DNA from: Nocardia sp. CNY236 | Lineage (GTDB): Bacteria; Actinomycetota; Actinomycetes; Mycobacteriales; Mycobacteriaceae | NCBI RefSeq assembly: GCF_000482385.1 | Contig: NZ_AXVD01000038.1 | Location: 1 to 47,768, forward strand | Reading direction: 5' to 3' | Length of the DNA stretch: 47,768 nucleotides | Part shown: piece after piece, positions 32,505 through 40,818 of the stretch | Layout: each line of letters opens with the position of its first letter | How positions within the stretch are numbered: position 1 is the first letter of the stretch | Notes under the pieces: generated by a model | What the model saw: the letters and a program-made list of their open reading frames with translations, nothing else | The model's database searches: none | What the model was told of the DNA's origin: nothing | Translations under genes and position numbers: made by a program

Positions 32505-34057
32505 CAGGCCTGTGGCGCCGGTCGGTGGTGGCGGTGATCGCTGTCGCGGTAGGTGCGGTGATGGCTGCCACGCAGAACGCTGCCGCGCAACCGACATCGA
32601 CGCAGGGGTGTCCGGTGTTGTTGGTGATCGGTGTGCAGCCTATTGAACAAGCCTCTGCCGATACAGCGGCTGACACCGACTCAGGGATGCTGGGGCAACT
32701 GTTTCGACCGCTATTGACGAAGGCCGGCGGCGGGTCGGTGCAGCGTCTGTATGTACGTGTCGGCTCACCAGCTCGTGCAGCGAATCCTTCTGCGGCGGGG
32801 GATGTTCCGTATGACCAGATCATCTCTGCTGGGGTTTCGGAGCTGTCACAGACCGCGCGGGAGTTCCTTTCACGGTGCCCACGCGGTCAGCTTGCGGTCG
32901 CGGGAGATGGTCAAGGCGCTCAGGTCGCTGCGCAGTTCGCGCAGCAGGTAGGAGCCGGTAGCAGCACCGTTCCGGCTGATCGAGTTGCTGGGATTGCGGT
33001 GTTCGGTGATCCGAGCAGATCCGCGTCGGCGACGTTGTTTCCTGGCCGGCCGGGCAAGACGGTGCCCGACGCGGCGCCAGGGACGCCTGGTGAAAGGGTA
33101 GGTCGAATTCAGGCGATGTCGCAGAAGCCGTTGACTGGCCGCGGCATTGGCTCACAGCGCGGCGCAGCCGTGGACTTCGGTGCCCTGGCCGGGCGGGTGG
33201 CGAGTTTCTGCATCGCGGGCGATCTGGCGTGTGACGCTCCAGAGCGGGCACCAATCCTTCAAGTTGTCGCCAATATTTCCTCCGCGGCTGATCAGTCGGG
33301 TGGGGATCCGCTGCGTGCGTTGGCCTCGGTGACTCAGGCGTTGGCGTTCACCGCTATCAAGACGGCGACGAATGTGGTCAACCACGACATCAAGGGTAAT
33401 TCGCTGGCCTCGCTGTCGCTGTCGTCTCGCACCTCGTTGTCGGGGCGTGTTGCAGAGGCATCCGACCCCAATACGCCGTTGGATATCGATGCGGTGCTCA
33501 AAGCGGTATTGAAGGTCGGCACAATCGCGTTGAACTCGGTGGTTACGGTCGCGAAGTCGGTGATCACGCCGGCCAACATCGCCGAGATCGCCGCAGCAGG
33601 GTTGGCGAACCCGGCGGCGGGTATGGCGGTGTTGGGACAGAAACTATTGGGCGCAATCCCGGAACTGATCCCGCCGACGACCGCGTCGCGTCTGGTCAAT
33701 CAAGCGTTCGAGGCGTTGGTATCGAACGTGGCTGACAACGCGGGTTTGGTCGAGACTGCGGCTGGAGTGAAATACAGCGACGTGATCACCCGGCGTGGCG
33801 CCTACACCACCAATCCTGTAGGGGCAGACGGCGCGACACCTGTGCAGTTCACCGCCGATTGGTTTACCGCCATAGTCCACGATCTGGCTGCCGCACACCC
33901 TGAGGCCGTTTCGAACGCCTCGGGCAGCTCCTCAGCGCCGTCGACCACAGCCAGCAACAGCCGGCCCAGCGCGATCGTGGCGCCGACGACGAGCCGGACA
34001 CGCAGCGAGGGCGAGTCTTTCGGGTCATCACCCACGCGTTCACCAACACCGCAATGA
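32501..34057 (+). CDS. Cutinase-fold pseudoenzyme of the T4SS operon
   Basis: 518 residues with a signal peptide (VVAVIAVAVGAVMAATQNAA). It aligns with the cutinase-like protein at 20757-22022: CPVLLVIGVQP, LAVAGDGQGA, FGDPSRSASATLFPGRPGK, DFGALAGRVASFCIAGDLAC and the ADWF segment. In the nucleophile elbow AGYSSG has become AGDGQG, so the catalytic Ser is Gly137 (and the Tyr is Asp136). The His segment AHTSY is AYTTN, with Tyr435 in its place. Only the Asp-containing FCxxGDxxCD remains. It should lack hydrolase activity and may be a structural or binding protein of the secretion complex. The C-terminus is a long Ser/Thr-rich tail. Overlaps join it to both neighbours. Confidence 0.75.
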   Translation: MTGLWRRSVVAVIAVAVGAVMAATQNAAAQPTSTQGCPVLLVIGVQPIEQASADTAADTDSGMLGQLFRPLLTKAGGGSVQRLYVRVGSPARAANPSAAGDVPYDQIISAGVSELSQTAREFLSRCPRGQLAVAGDGQGAQVAAQFAQQVGAGSSTVPADRVAGIAVFGDPSRSASATLFPGRPGKTVPDAAPGTPGERVGRIQAMSQKPLTGRGIGSQRGAAVDFGALAGRVASFCIAGDLACDAPERAPILQVVANISSAADQSGGDPLRALASVTQALAFTAIKTATNVVNHDIKGNSLASLSLSSRTSLSGRVAEASDPNTPLDIDAVLKAVLKVGTIALNSVVTVAKSVITPANIAEIAAAGLANPAAGMAVLGQKLLGAIPELIPPTTASRLVNQAFEALVSNVADNAGLVETAAGVKYSDVITRRGAYTTNPVGADGATPVQFTADWFTAIVHDLAAAHPEAVSNASGSSSAPSTTASNSRPSAIVAPTTSRTRSEGESFGSSPTRSPTPQ

Positions 34058-34881
34058 CCGCTTCAGTGCCGGCTCAGGTACATGCGAAAACGGAGGGAGA
34101 GATGTTGTCGAACGACCCCGATGACGCCGGCGACGTCGCTGCCGGTCGGCAAACCTCTCCGTTGGTACCGACCTGGCCCGACTGGAGCGAGGCCCCCGAC
34201 GATGATGGCCAACCACACGGGGCGGCGGTGACGGGGCCTGATTACACGACCTGGTTTTCCCATTCGGTGGCTCCGACCGAGCGTGCTGAGCCGGTTGAAC
34301 TACCGGTGACACGGGTAGTTCAACCGGCTCCTGGGCCACGGAGAACACGACGAGGACTGGTTGCGCTGATCGGGCTGATGGTCACGGCTACGGCGGTGGC
34401 TTCTGCGATCGTGGTGTGGCCGCGTGATGCTGCGCATGCGCCGCCTCCAGCGGCGGCTGCGGGCAGCAGTGCGGCGGTAGAGGTCACGACGCAGTCCAGC
34501 CCCACAGTGACCGACGCGTGGTGTGAGAGCCACGTCAGTGCCGAACGGGTCAGCGGTAACGGTGAAGGATCCATCGCCTCAGCCCAAGATGTCATCTTGG
34601 CGCTGGAGTATGCCTACTACACCTATCGCGACGCCACCGCGGTACGGGCACTGTTGGCTCCGGAAGGGCGATTCGGCACGAACGCCGAAATCCAGGCCGG
34701 GATCGACGCGGTCCCGACAGACACTGCTCATTGCGTCGAAATCAGCCCTGTCGATGTGGATCGCTGGGCGGTGACCATCACCGAACGATGGCCCGACGAC
34801 TCGACTGTTGTTCATCATCAATTGATCTCGACCGTCACCCGGGATGCTCGCTCGTTTGTGCTGGCGGTGGAGTCCGCATGA
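34054..34881 (+). CDS. Single-span membrane protein with NTF2-like outer domain (VirB8-like)
   Basis: 275 residues from ATG 34054 (ATGA overlap). It has about 100 cytoplasmic residues, Pro- and acid-rich, a transmembrane helix (RGLVALIGLMVTATAVASAI), a short linker, and an outer domain with DAWCESHVSAER, DVILALEYAYYTYRDATAVR and a repeated strand pattern ending TVTRDARSFVLAVES. The size and topology fit the VirB8/TcpC type of T4SS scaffold, whose outer domain has an NTF2-like fold. Two Cys in the outer domain may pair. The assignment rests on topology and context. Confidence 0.55.
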   Translation: MTASVPAQVHAKTEGEMLSNDPDDAGDVAAGRQTSPLVPTWPDWSEAPDDDGQPHGAAVTGPDYTTWFSHSVAPTERAEPVELPVTRVVQPAPGPRRTRRGLVALIGLMVTATAVASAIVVWPRDAAHAPPPAAAAGSSAAVEVTTQSSPTVTDAWCESHVSAERVSGNGEGSIASAQDVILALEYAYYTYRDATAVRALLAPEGRFGTNAEIQAGIDAVPTDTAHCVEISPVDVDRWAVTITERWPDDSTVVHHQLISTVTRDARSFVLAVESA

Positions 34882-35573
34882 GTGCCGAGACGATGAAAAT
34901 CCTCACCCGTTCGGTCGGTCTGGGTCCTCGAGGTGGGCGCAAGCGGGTGCGGCCGCGGTCGGCTCGTACGGTTGTCGCGCCACCGCCGGCGCAGCGCGCG
35001 GCGGTGTGGGATCGTCCAGTTCCTGTGCCCCACAACGCGATACCTGGTGGAGCGCCACCGTTGGTGTGGCTGCTGGGAGCGCACGGTGGTGCCGGGGCTA
35101 CCACCTTGCAGCGCTTGCTGGCGCCGGCTGCGGAATGTCACCGCCGTTGGCCCGCGCCGGCCGAACGCGAGTCACCGTATGTGGTTGTGGTGGCCCGCGC
35201 AGCCGTGGTCGGGCTGTCGGCTGCGGATGCATTGTTGCGCCAGCATCACGCGGGGCTGGCTGGAGATAGCACCGTCGTGGGTCTGGTCACTGTCGCTGCG
35301 CGCCCGGGACGGCTGCCGGCTCAGATCAGGCGCGACCGCGCGCTCTACAGCGGACTGGTCGAGCATGTCTGGCACGTCGACTGGCATGAGGCATGGATGT
35401 TGTCTGGCCACGATGCACTGCCGGTGTGGAGCCCGGGTGAGCATTCGCCGGGAGCCAGTCACCACCGCGATGAACTTGCCTCACCACCAGCGGACATCCG
35501 CAGCATGGGTCGCGAACTCGTCGATGCGATCACCACCTTGCACTACTCGCACACGTCCGGAGAACGATCATGA
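34878..35573 (+). CDS. P-loop-like T4SS-associated protein with altered Walker A
   Basis: 231 residues from ATG 34878 (ATGA overlap). LVWLLGAHGGAGATTLQRLL looks like a ParA/MinD-type Walker A (GGxGKT) in which the catalytic Lys is replaced by Ala-Thr; YVVVVARAAVVGLSAADALL follows as a second core strand. Similar proteins without a classical P-loop Lys occur in actinobacterial transfer loci. It may have lost ATPase activity or use another residue. Soluble, probably cytoplasmic. Both ends overlap neighbours, so it is part of the secretion operon. Confidence 0.55.
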   Translation: MSAETMKILTRSVGLGPRGGRKRVRPRSARTVVAPPPAQRAAVWDRPVPVPHNAIPGGAPPLVWLLGAHGGAGATTLQRLLAPAAECHRRWPAPAERESPYVVVVARAAVVGLSAADALLRQHHAGLAGDSTVVGLVTVAARPGRLPAQIRRDRALYSGLVEHVWHVDWHEAWMLSGHDALPVWSPGEHSPGASHHRDELASPPADIRSMGRELVDAITTLHYSHTSGERS

Positions 35574-35857
35574 ATTGGTTACTGGTCGCGACAGAGCATG
35601 CCATTGTGCTCGGGGTCGAGGACTTCAAGCCGGAGGCGCCGCCGGGCACCGATCGGCTGCTCACGCTGGTGCGGTGGCTGCAGTGGTTTGTGATGTTGTC
35701 GGGAGTGAGCGCAATCATTTTCGCTGGTGGCCGTTTCGCGTGGGAGAAGTGGCACGGCGGAATGCTCGAGTCACCGAAGATGGTCGTCGGCGCGCTGGTC
35801 GGCGGCATTGTCGCTACCAGCGCCGGGACCATCATGGACCAGATCATCGGCACCTGA
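35570..35857 (+). CDS. Small two-helix membrane protein (VirB2/VirB3-like position)
   Basis: 95 residues from ATG 35570 (ATGA overlap). Two hydrophobic helices are visible (WLQWFVMLSGVSAIIFAGGR; MVVGALVGGIVATSAGTIMD) joined by a short basic loop (WEKWHGG). Size, topology and place just before the VirB6-like gene fit a pilin- or VirB3-like subunit, but sequence alone does not show which. Confidence 0.6.
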   Translation: MNWLLVATEHAIVLGVEDFKPEAPPGTDRLLTLVRWLQWFVMLSGVSAIIFAGGRFAWEKWHGGMLESPKMVVGALVGGIVATSAGTIMDQIIGT

Positions 35858-35866
35858 GCGGCGACG

Positions 35867-36148
35867 ATGACGATAACGATGGTGCAGACGACTCTGGCCT
35901 ACAAGCAGATGCCTGCAGAGGTTACCGACCAGCTGCGGCAGGTGTTCGGGTGGCTGTTGTGGGGCGTGGAAGTCGCGTTGATCGCGCGCCTGATTTGGGT
36001 CGGTGGGCGTTTGGGGTGGGAGTTCTTTCGTCCGCCCCCTGGACCCCCGGCAGCGCCTGCGGAGGTAGCGCGAGTGCTGGTGTCGTGGATCTTCGCCACA
36101 GTCGCCTGGCCGATCGCTGGATCTCTCCTGATGGATCTTGCCTTGTGA
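35867..36148 (+). CDS. Small two-helix membrane protein
   Basis: 93 residues. Helix 1 (FGWLLWGVEVALIARLIWVG) and helix 2 (VLVSWIFATVAWPIAGSLLM) are separated by a Pro-rich loop (FFRPPPGPPAAPAEVA). It has the same general plan as the preceding gene, so the two may be a pair in the membrane complex. The stop overlaps a GTG (36145) that could start the next frame. Confidence 0.6.
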   Translation: MTITMVQTTLAYKQMPAEVTDQLRQVFGWLLWGVEVALIARLIWVGGRLGWEFFRPPPGPPAAPAEVARVLVSWIFATVAWPIAGSLLMDLAL

Positions 36149-36177
36149 TTGCCATTCACGTGGGAAAGCGACTGAGC

Positions 36178-36825
36178 ATGAACCGAATTCATACCCGCGG
36201 CTTGGGTGGTATTGAGGTTGCTGCGGCGCTCGCGGCACTCACCGCGCTGCTTGTGCTCGCCGGGTGCGGGGCAGGTGGTGGTGAGGGGCCGCCGATGCCG
36301 CACGGACCTGACCTCACAGCCGTTCCAGATGGTGTGCGGTGGGTGGACTACCGCGGGGTGAGCGTCCCGGTCGGCAGTGATGGCCCAGATGAGTTCACGG
36401 CGCAGGCCGCGACAGGGTTCGTTCAAAACCCGCAAGGGGCGGCGTTGGCGGCGATTGTGCACACCGTGCGGATGTCGTTGGCGCCGGATGAGCATTGGGC
36501 CAGTATCGCTGCACACGAAATCGCAGCAGGAGACGGCAAAGACGCCTGGGTGTCTTCACGGGTGCTGTTGTCGATCCAGACTCCCGCTGACCCCGCGACA
36601 GCGCCACGGCTGCGTGGCTACACGATCATCGACTACGGCTCCGAGCGTTCCCGAGTGGATATCTACACCTCGTTTCCCGACGGATCTGTCGCGGTGAATA
36701 CTGCGACCGTTGTGTGGGTGGCCGGGGACTGGCGGCTGCAGCTGCCTGGCCCGGACGAGGACGATCCTGTCGTGCGGGAGGCAGGCAGCGTCGAGGCGTC
36801 TGTGAGGTTGGAGGCTCCGCTGTGA
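36178..36825 (+). CDS. Lipoprotein of the T4SS operon
   Basis: 215 residues from ATG 36178, giving a signal peptide with lipobox (ALTALLVLAGC); a GTG at 36145 is an alternative start. The outer domain carries RWVDYRGVSVPVGSDGPDEF followed by GFVQNPQGAALAAIVHTV, a pattern shared with the next protein (GGFARTPQGAALAAAMSV), so the two are distant paralogues. It ends ATVVWVAGDWRLQLPGP. Anchored outside the membrane, it may be part of the core of the secretion channel. Its stop overlaps the next GTG start (GTGA). Confidence 0.65.
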   Translation: MNRIHTRGLGGIEVAAALAALTALLVLAGCGAGGGEGPPMPHGPDLTAVPDGVRWVDYRGVSVPVGSDGPDEFTAQAATGFVQNPQGAALAAIVHTVRMSLAPDEHWASIAAHEIAAGDGKDAWVSSRVLLSIQTPADPATAPRLRGYTIIDYGSERSRVDIYTSFPDGSVAVNTATVVWVAGDWRLQLPGPDEDDPVVREAGSVEASVRLEAPL

Positions 36826-37667
36826 CCGAGGAACCGAACACACCAGGCACGCCACCACAGCGGATCAGTGCCTGGACGGTGGCGTCGGTGCTGTTGCTGG
36901 CGGTGATCATGATCGCCGCATCGATTACGTTCGCGCTGCGCCGCACCGAAACCGAACCCACCATCGCCAGTTCTGCGCCTGTGACAGCTACAACTGCACC
37001 CCCACCGACGACGGGCCACGGGTTCGAGGTCCCTGAAGTGGATTTGTTCGGTCGCCGCGTGGATGTCCCGCGAAATCCGGCAGGACAGTTGCGTGATCAA
37101 TCCGCCAGCCAGCGTCAGCCTGGTGACCCGCAGTGGTTGGTTGCTGCGCCTGCGGGCTTAGGTGAGCCGGGTGGGTGGCAACGGGTCTACGGCGCGGTGG
37201 TCCCGTTTTCGACCTCTGACGGCCCGACCAGCATTGTTGATGGCGTGGCCGGCGGATTCGCGCGCACGCCGCAAGGGGCGGCGTTGGCTGCGGCGATGAG
37301 TGTCAATCAGGTTGCCGCGCGCCCGGGTGATCGCGCTGTTGTCGCCGCCCGGATGCTGTTGACTCCCGCGGAGCGTGAAGCGTTCGATTTGCGTGCCGCA
37401 TCGGGGATATTGCCTGCTCAGCAACCGGACTCGGTGACTCGAACACTTGTGGCGCCGGACGCTTTCCGGATCGACAGCTACGCCGAAGATTTGGTGGTGC
37501 TGCGGTTGGCTGCGCACGGGCAACGCCATTCTGATGGGCGACGATCGTGGCAGACCGTGACGGTGCCGATGGTCTGGCACAACGGGGATTGGCGCGTGCG
37601 TGGCAGCGGTAGCCAATTGCCGACCGAGGTCGTGGGTGATCTCACGGGGTGGACGGTATGGTCGTGA
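36822..37667 (+). CDS. Single-span T4SS protein, paralogue of the preceding lipoprotein
   Basis: 281 residues from GTG 36822. It has a short cytoplasmic start, a transmembrane helix (WTVASVLLLAVIMIAASITF), a Pro/Thr linker (TATTAPPPTTGHG), then an outer domain with W..VYGAVVPFSTSDGPTS and GFARTPQGAALAAAMSVNQV, ending MVWHNGDWRVRGSGSQLP. The shared P-x-S-x-DGP / GF..PQGAALAA / GDWR pattern links it to the lipoprotein before it. This layout occurs in actinobacterial conjugation loci as an assembly or core component. The end overlaps the start of the VirB6-like gene. Confidence 0.6.
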   Translation: MTEEPNTPGTPPQRISAWTVASVLLLAVIMIAASITFALRRTETEPTIASSAPVTATTAPPPTTGHGFEVPEVDLFGRRVDVPRNPAGQLRDQSASQRQPGDPQWLVAAPAGLGEPGGWQRVYGAVVPFSTSDGPTSIVDGVAGGFARTPQGAALAAAMSVNQVAARPGDRAVVAARMLLTPAEREAFDLRAASGILPAQQPDSVTRTLVAPDAFRIDSYAEDLVVLRLAAHGQRHSDGRRSWQTVTVPMVWHNGDWRVRGSGSQLPTEVVGDLTGWTVWS

Positions 37668-39289
37668 CCACGTGGTGGCGGGCCGGGGTGTTCATTGTGG
37701 CGGCGCTGGTCGTCCTTGTGGGTGTTGGCCATCCGGCGACCGCACAGCCAGACCCCTCGACACCGCCGACTGCGCCATCGACTCCCGCGGATTCCGCGCC
37801 GTCCACGACCTACGGGTTCGACGAAACCTGCAATGAGGTCCACGACACGTTGTCATCGATCCCAGCGCTCGGGAGCTTCCTCGGTGATGCCTCCTCAGCG
37901 GTGTGCAAGGTCGGCAATGTCGCCACTCACCCGGACAAGGCTCTCGAGGCCACCACATCGAAGCTCTGGGCCTCCACTGTGGGGCAGATGACCGAGGTCT
38001 TTCTCCATGGTCTGGGCGAAGCGATCGCTCTGAGCATCATGTGGGCACAGATTCCCAACGACCGTATCCTCGACGATCCTGGAACTGGTGGGGACACGCT
38101 GTGGCAGCGTGTGGATTCCTATACTCGCCAGCTGCAGGTGTGGTTGCTGGCGTTCTCGATTGTGGTCTCCGCGATGCGGATCGGGATCGCTCGCCACAAT
38201 ATGGCTGCAGACCACGCCGAAGAGGCGTTTCGGATGATGGCTCGCGCGACTGCAACGACGTGGATCGCCGGGTTCGCGGTGTTGGCCGGGGCGAGGCTGA
38301 CCGATGCGTTTTCACTGTGGGTCATCAACGACTCCACCAACGGAAACGCTCGCGGTGCGGCGGAGCTACTGGTTCGTACTGATCGTTTCGGCGTCTACGG
38401 ACCAGGGTTGGTGTTCATCGTCACGATCGTCGGGATCTGCGGGGCGGTGGCGATGACTGTGTTGACCATTATTCGCCAAGCCTTGCTCGTGGTCGCGGCA
38501 GCGATCTATCCGTTGACCGCGGCGGCGTCCGGAATGAGTGGCGGGCGGCAGTCTTTTCACCGGATCAGCGCCTGGATCATCGCGTTTTTGCTGTTCAAAC
38601 CTGTTGCTGCGCTGGTGTATATGATCGCGTTCGTCACTGCGGACACAATCAACACCACGGTTGATTCGCAGCGAGGGATGGACTCGGCGCATCGCGCGTT
38701 GGTGGGCATCGTCCTGCTGTGCAGTGTGGCGTTCATTCTCCCGGCGCTGGTGCGGTTGGTGGCGCCCGCGCTGGCTGCTGTCGGCTCCGGCGGTAGTGGC
38801 GCGGCTGCGACGGGAGCGGCGGTCGGGGTGGGTATCGCGGCGTTGACTGGCGGCAAATCGCTTCTGGGGCGGGGTGCGGTGGCCGGTGGCGCGGGATCAG
38901 CTGGCTTCGTCTCTGGCGGTGCGGGCCCGCCGACCGGACATGCCGGACTTGCTCGACTCGGACCGGGGACAGGTCCCGGCGGTGGGGGAGGCTCCGGTGG
39001 CGGCGGGTCACCGAAGCCGCTGCCAGGGCCACGCGGCGCTTCGGCAGCGTCGAAACCGGCAGTGACGCAGTCTGCGCCGTCGAGTTCGGGCTCGGGCTCG
39101 GGCTCGGGCTCGGGGACAGGTTCGGGTGAGCGGGCCGCCCGGTCGGCGGGTGCCTCGGCGGCGACGGGCGCGGGCCGCGCGGCTGACCGCATCGGCTCCG
39201 ACACCGCTGGTGGCGGTGAGGGCACGGAGTCCACAGGCACAGCGCCGTTTCGCGGGCCGGATCTGGGACGTCATGACATTCCCCGCTGA
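37658..39289 (+). CDS. VirB6/TrbL-like channel protein
   Basis: 543 residues from ATG 37658. A signal sequence (FIVAALVVLVGVGHPATAQ) precedes a Pro-rich stretch and a Cys-containing outer segment (FDETCNEVHDTLSSI), then at least five membrane helices, among them WLLAFSIVVSAMRIGIA, IVGICGAVAMTVLTIIRQAL and IVLLCSVAFILPALVRLV. The C-terminal 180 residues are Gly/Ser/Pro-rich and cytoplasmic, with a run of Gly-Ser pairs. This is the plan of TrbL/VirB6 proteins that line the inner membrane part of a T4SS. It lies directly upstream of the SCO6880-like and VirB4-like genes. Confidence 0.75.
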   Translation: MVVTTWWRAGVFIVAALVVLVGVGHPATAQPDPSTPPTAPSTPADSAPSTTYGFDETCNEVHDTLSSIPALGSFLGDASSAVCKVGNVATHPDKALEATTSKLWASTVGQMTEVFLHGLGEAIALSIMWAQIPNDRILDDPGTGGDTLWQRVDSYTRQLQVWLLAFSIVVSAMRIGIARHNMAADHAEEAFRMMARATATTWIAGFAVLAGARLTDAFSLWVINDSTNGNARGAAELLVRTDRFGVYGPGLVFIVTIVGICGAVAMTVLTIIRQALLVVAAAIYPLTAAASGMSGGRQSFHRISAWIIAFLLFKPVAALVYMIAFVTADTINTTVDSQRGMDSAHRALVGIVLLCSVAFILPALVRLVAPALAAVGSGGSGAAATGAAVGVGIAALTGGKSLLGRGAVAGGAGSAGFVSGGAGPPTGHAGLARLGPGTGPGGGGGSGGGGSPKPLPGPRGASAASKPAVTQSAPSSSGSGSGSGSGTGSGERAARSAGASAATGAGRAADRIGSDTAGGGEGTESTGTAPFRGPDLGRHDIPR

Positions 39290-39328
39290 GACACAGCCGC
39301 CGAGATGTGCTGTCAGAAAGGAGCTTTC

Positions 39329-40816
39329 GTGAGCAATGAGCATATCGAGCGCACCTACAGCGCTGGGTCACGGCCACGTACAGAGGGCTTGTTCGGGTTG
39401 TCGTGGGTGGCGATGATCACCGCGGGTGGGGTGATCATGGCGGTCGTGCTCACGCAGGCGGTCGCGGGGCTGCGCGTCGCGGCAGTGGTCGCGGGGGTTG
39501 GTGTAGCGGTGACCGCGCCGTTGGTGATCCAGATCGGGGGACGCACCGGCTATAGCCGCGCGGCGTTGTTGTGGCAATGGTGGCGCGGCGGCCGGCGCGG
39601 TGAACACACCTATCGGTCGGGATCGTTCTCGGCGATGCCGGGCGGTACGACGCTGTTGCCGGGTCTACTCGCGCCGACGCGGATGTATCAGGGGCAGGCG
39701 GTGGACGGACATCGCTTCGGAATGATCCATCTGCCGAAGTTCGACGAGTACACCGTGGTGTTGCGGGCGTGGCCGCAGGGTGGGGAGGCGGTCGATCAGG
39801 ATCTGGTGGATCAATGGGTTGCGGCGTGGGGATCGTTTCTGGCGTCGCTGGGGTCGGCTCCCGATGTGAAAGCGATTGTGCCGGTGATCGACACGGTGCC
39901 CGAGACAGGCAACCGGTTGATGAGCGAAGTGTCAGCGATGACCCATCAGCAGGCACCCCAGTTGGCGTCGCAGGTGATGTGGGAGCTGGCGACGCAATTG
40001 GCCACCGCGCGAGTGCAATTGGAACCGCGGATCGCGATCACATTCGAGGCCACCACGCCCGAGCGGCGCAAAGTCCCCGCAGAACAGGCCCTCGAGATCG
40101 GGCGGCGCCTGCCCGGCATTCTCGCCGCGTTGGCCGAGGCCGGAGTTCGGGCGGAGCCGATGAGCGCTGAACAGGTGATTGGGTTCGTGCGCCGCGCCTA
40201 TGACCCGTCTTCTCAAGCCGATCTAGAAGCCGCAGCGGTCGAGCGGAATGGGCATGGGGTGAGTTGGCAGATGGCTGGCCCGCAAGACGAGCAGCAACGC
40301 TATGACCGGTTGTTACACGCCGGGGCGGTGAGTATCACCTGGGAGATGACCGAGGCGCCCCGTGGTGTGGTCACCGAACGGGTACTGCAGCGACTGTTGG
40401 AGCCGAATCCGGATCTGCCGCGCAAACGGGTCGCTGTTGTCTACCGGCCGCATTCGGCGGCGGAGGCGACGCGTCTGGTCGACGACGACTTCCGCAACGC
40501 CCGGGTGGCCGAACAAAACACCCGCGGCGGACTGGTTTCGGCCACGGCCAGCATCCGTGTTGCCGGAGCCGAGCAAGCCCGCCAGGAGCAGGCGCGTGGC
40601 CATGGCTTGACCCGCTACGGGATCTTGATCACCCTGACCGCGCCCCGGGGAGAAGACCTGCCCCGCATCGATGCCCTCGTCCAGGACTTGTCCACCCAAG
40701 CGCGATTGACCATTCGCCGCTGCAACACCTACCAATCGGCGGCGTTCGCGGGATCGTTGGGGGTGGGAGTGATCCTGCCCGAACACGCCACCGTCCCGGA
40801 GATGTTCGAGGGATAG
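39329..40816 (+). CDS. SCO6880-like T4SS membrane protein (PrgI plus VirB4-N type)
   Basis: 495 residues from GTG 39329, preceded by AAAGGAG. Two close transmembrane helices at residues 28-70 (LSWVAMITAGGVIMAVVLTQ; VVAGVGVAVTAPLVIQIGG) are followed by RTGYSRAALLWQWWR and a long soluble domain with no P-loop. This matches the SCO6880 family, in which a PrgI-like membrane part is fused to a VirB4 N-terminal-like domain, with the ATPase on a separate gene. The next gene supplies that ATPase. The two would form the cytoplasmic side of the channel. Confidence 0.8.
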   Translation: MSNEHIERTYSAGSRPRTEGLFGLSWVAMITAGGVIMAVVLTQAVAGLRVAAVVAGVGVAVTAPLVIQIGGRTGYSRAALLWQWWRGGRRGEHTYRSGSFSAMPGGTTLLPGLLAPTRMYQGQAVDGHRFGMIHLPKFDEYTVVLRAWPQGGEAVDQDLVDQWVAAWGSFLASLGSAPDVKAIVPVIDTVPETGNRLMSEVSAMTHQQAPQLASQVMWELATQLATARVQLEPRIAITFEATTPERRKVPAEQALEIGRRLPGILAALAEAGVRAEPMSAEQVIGFVRRAYDPSSQADLEAAAVERNGHGVSWQMAGPQDEQQRYDRLLHAGAVSITWEMTEAPRGVVTERVLQRLLEPNPDLPRKRVAVVYRPHSAAEATRLVDDDFRNARVAEQNTRGGLVSATASIRVAGAEQARQEQARGHGLTRYGILITLTAPRGEDLPRIDALVQDLSTQARLTIRRCNTYQSAAFAGSLGVGVILPEHATVPEMFEG

Positions 40817-40818
40817 CT

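Noticed and set aside
39087..39118. Simple GGCTCG repeat as a non-coding microsatellite
   Set aside because: It is in frame within the VirB6-like gene and encodes the Gly-Ser linker of its cytoplasmic tail.
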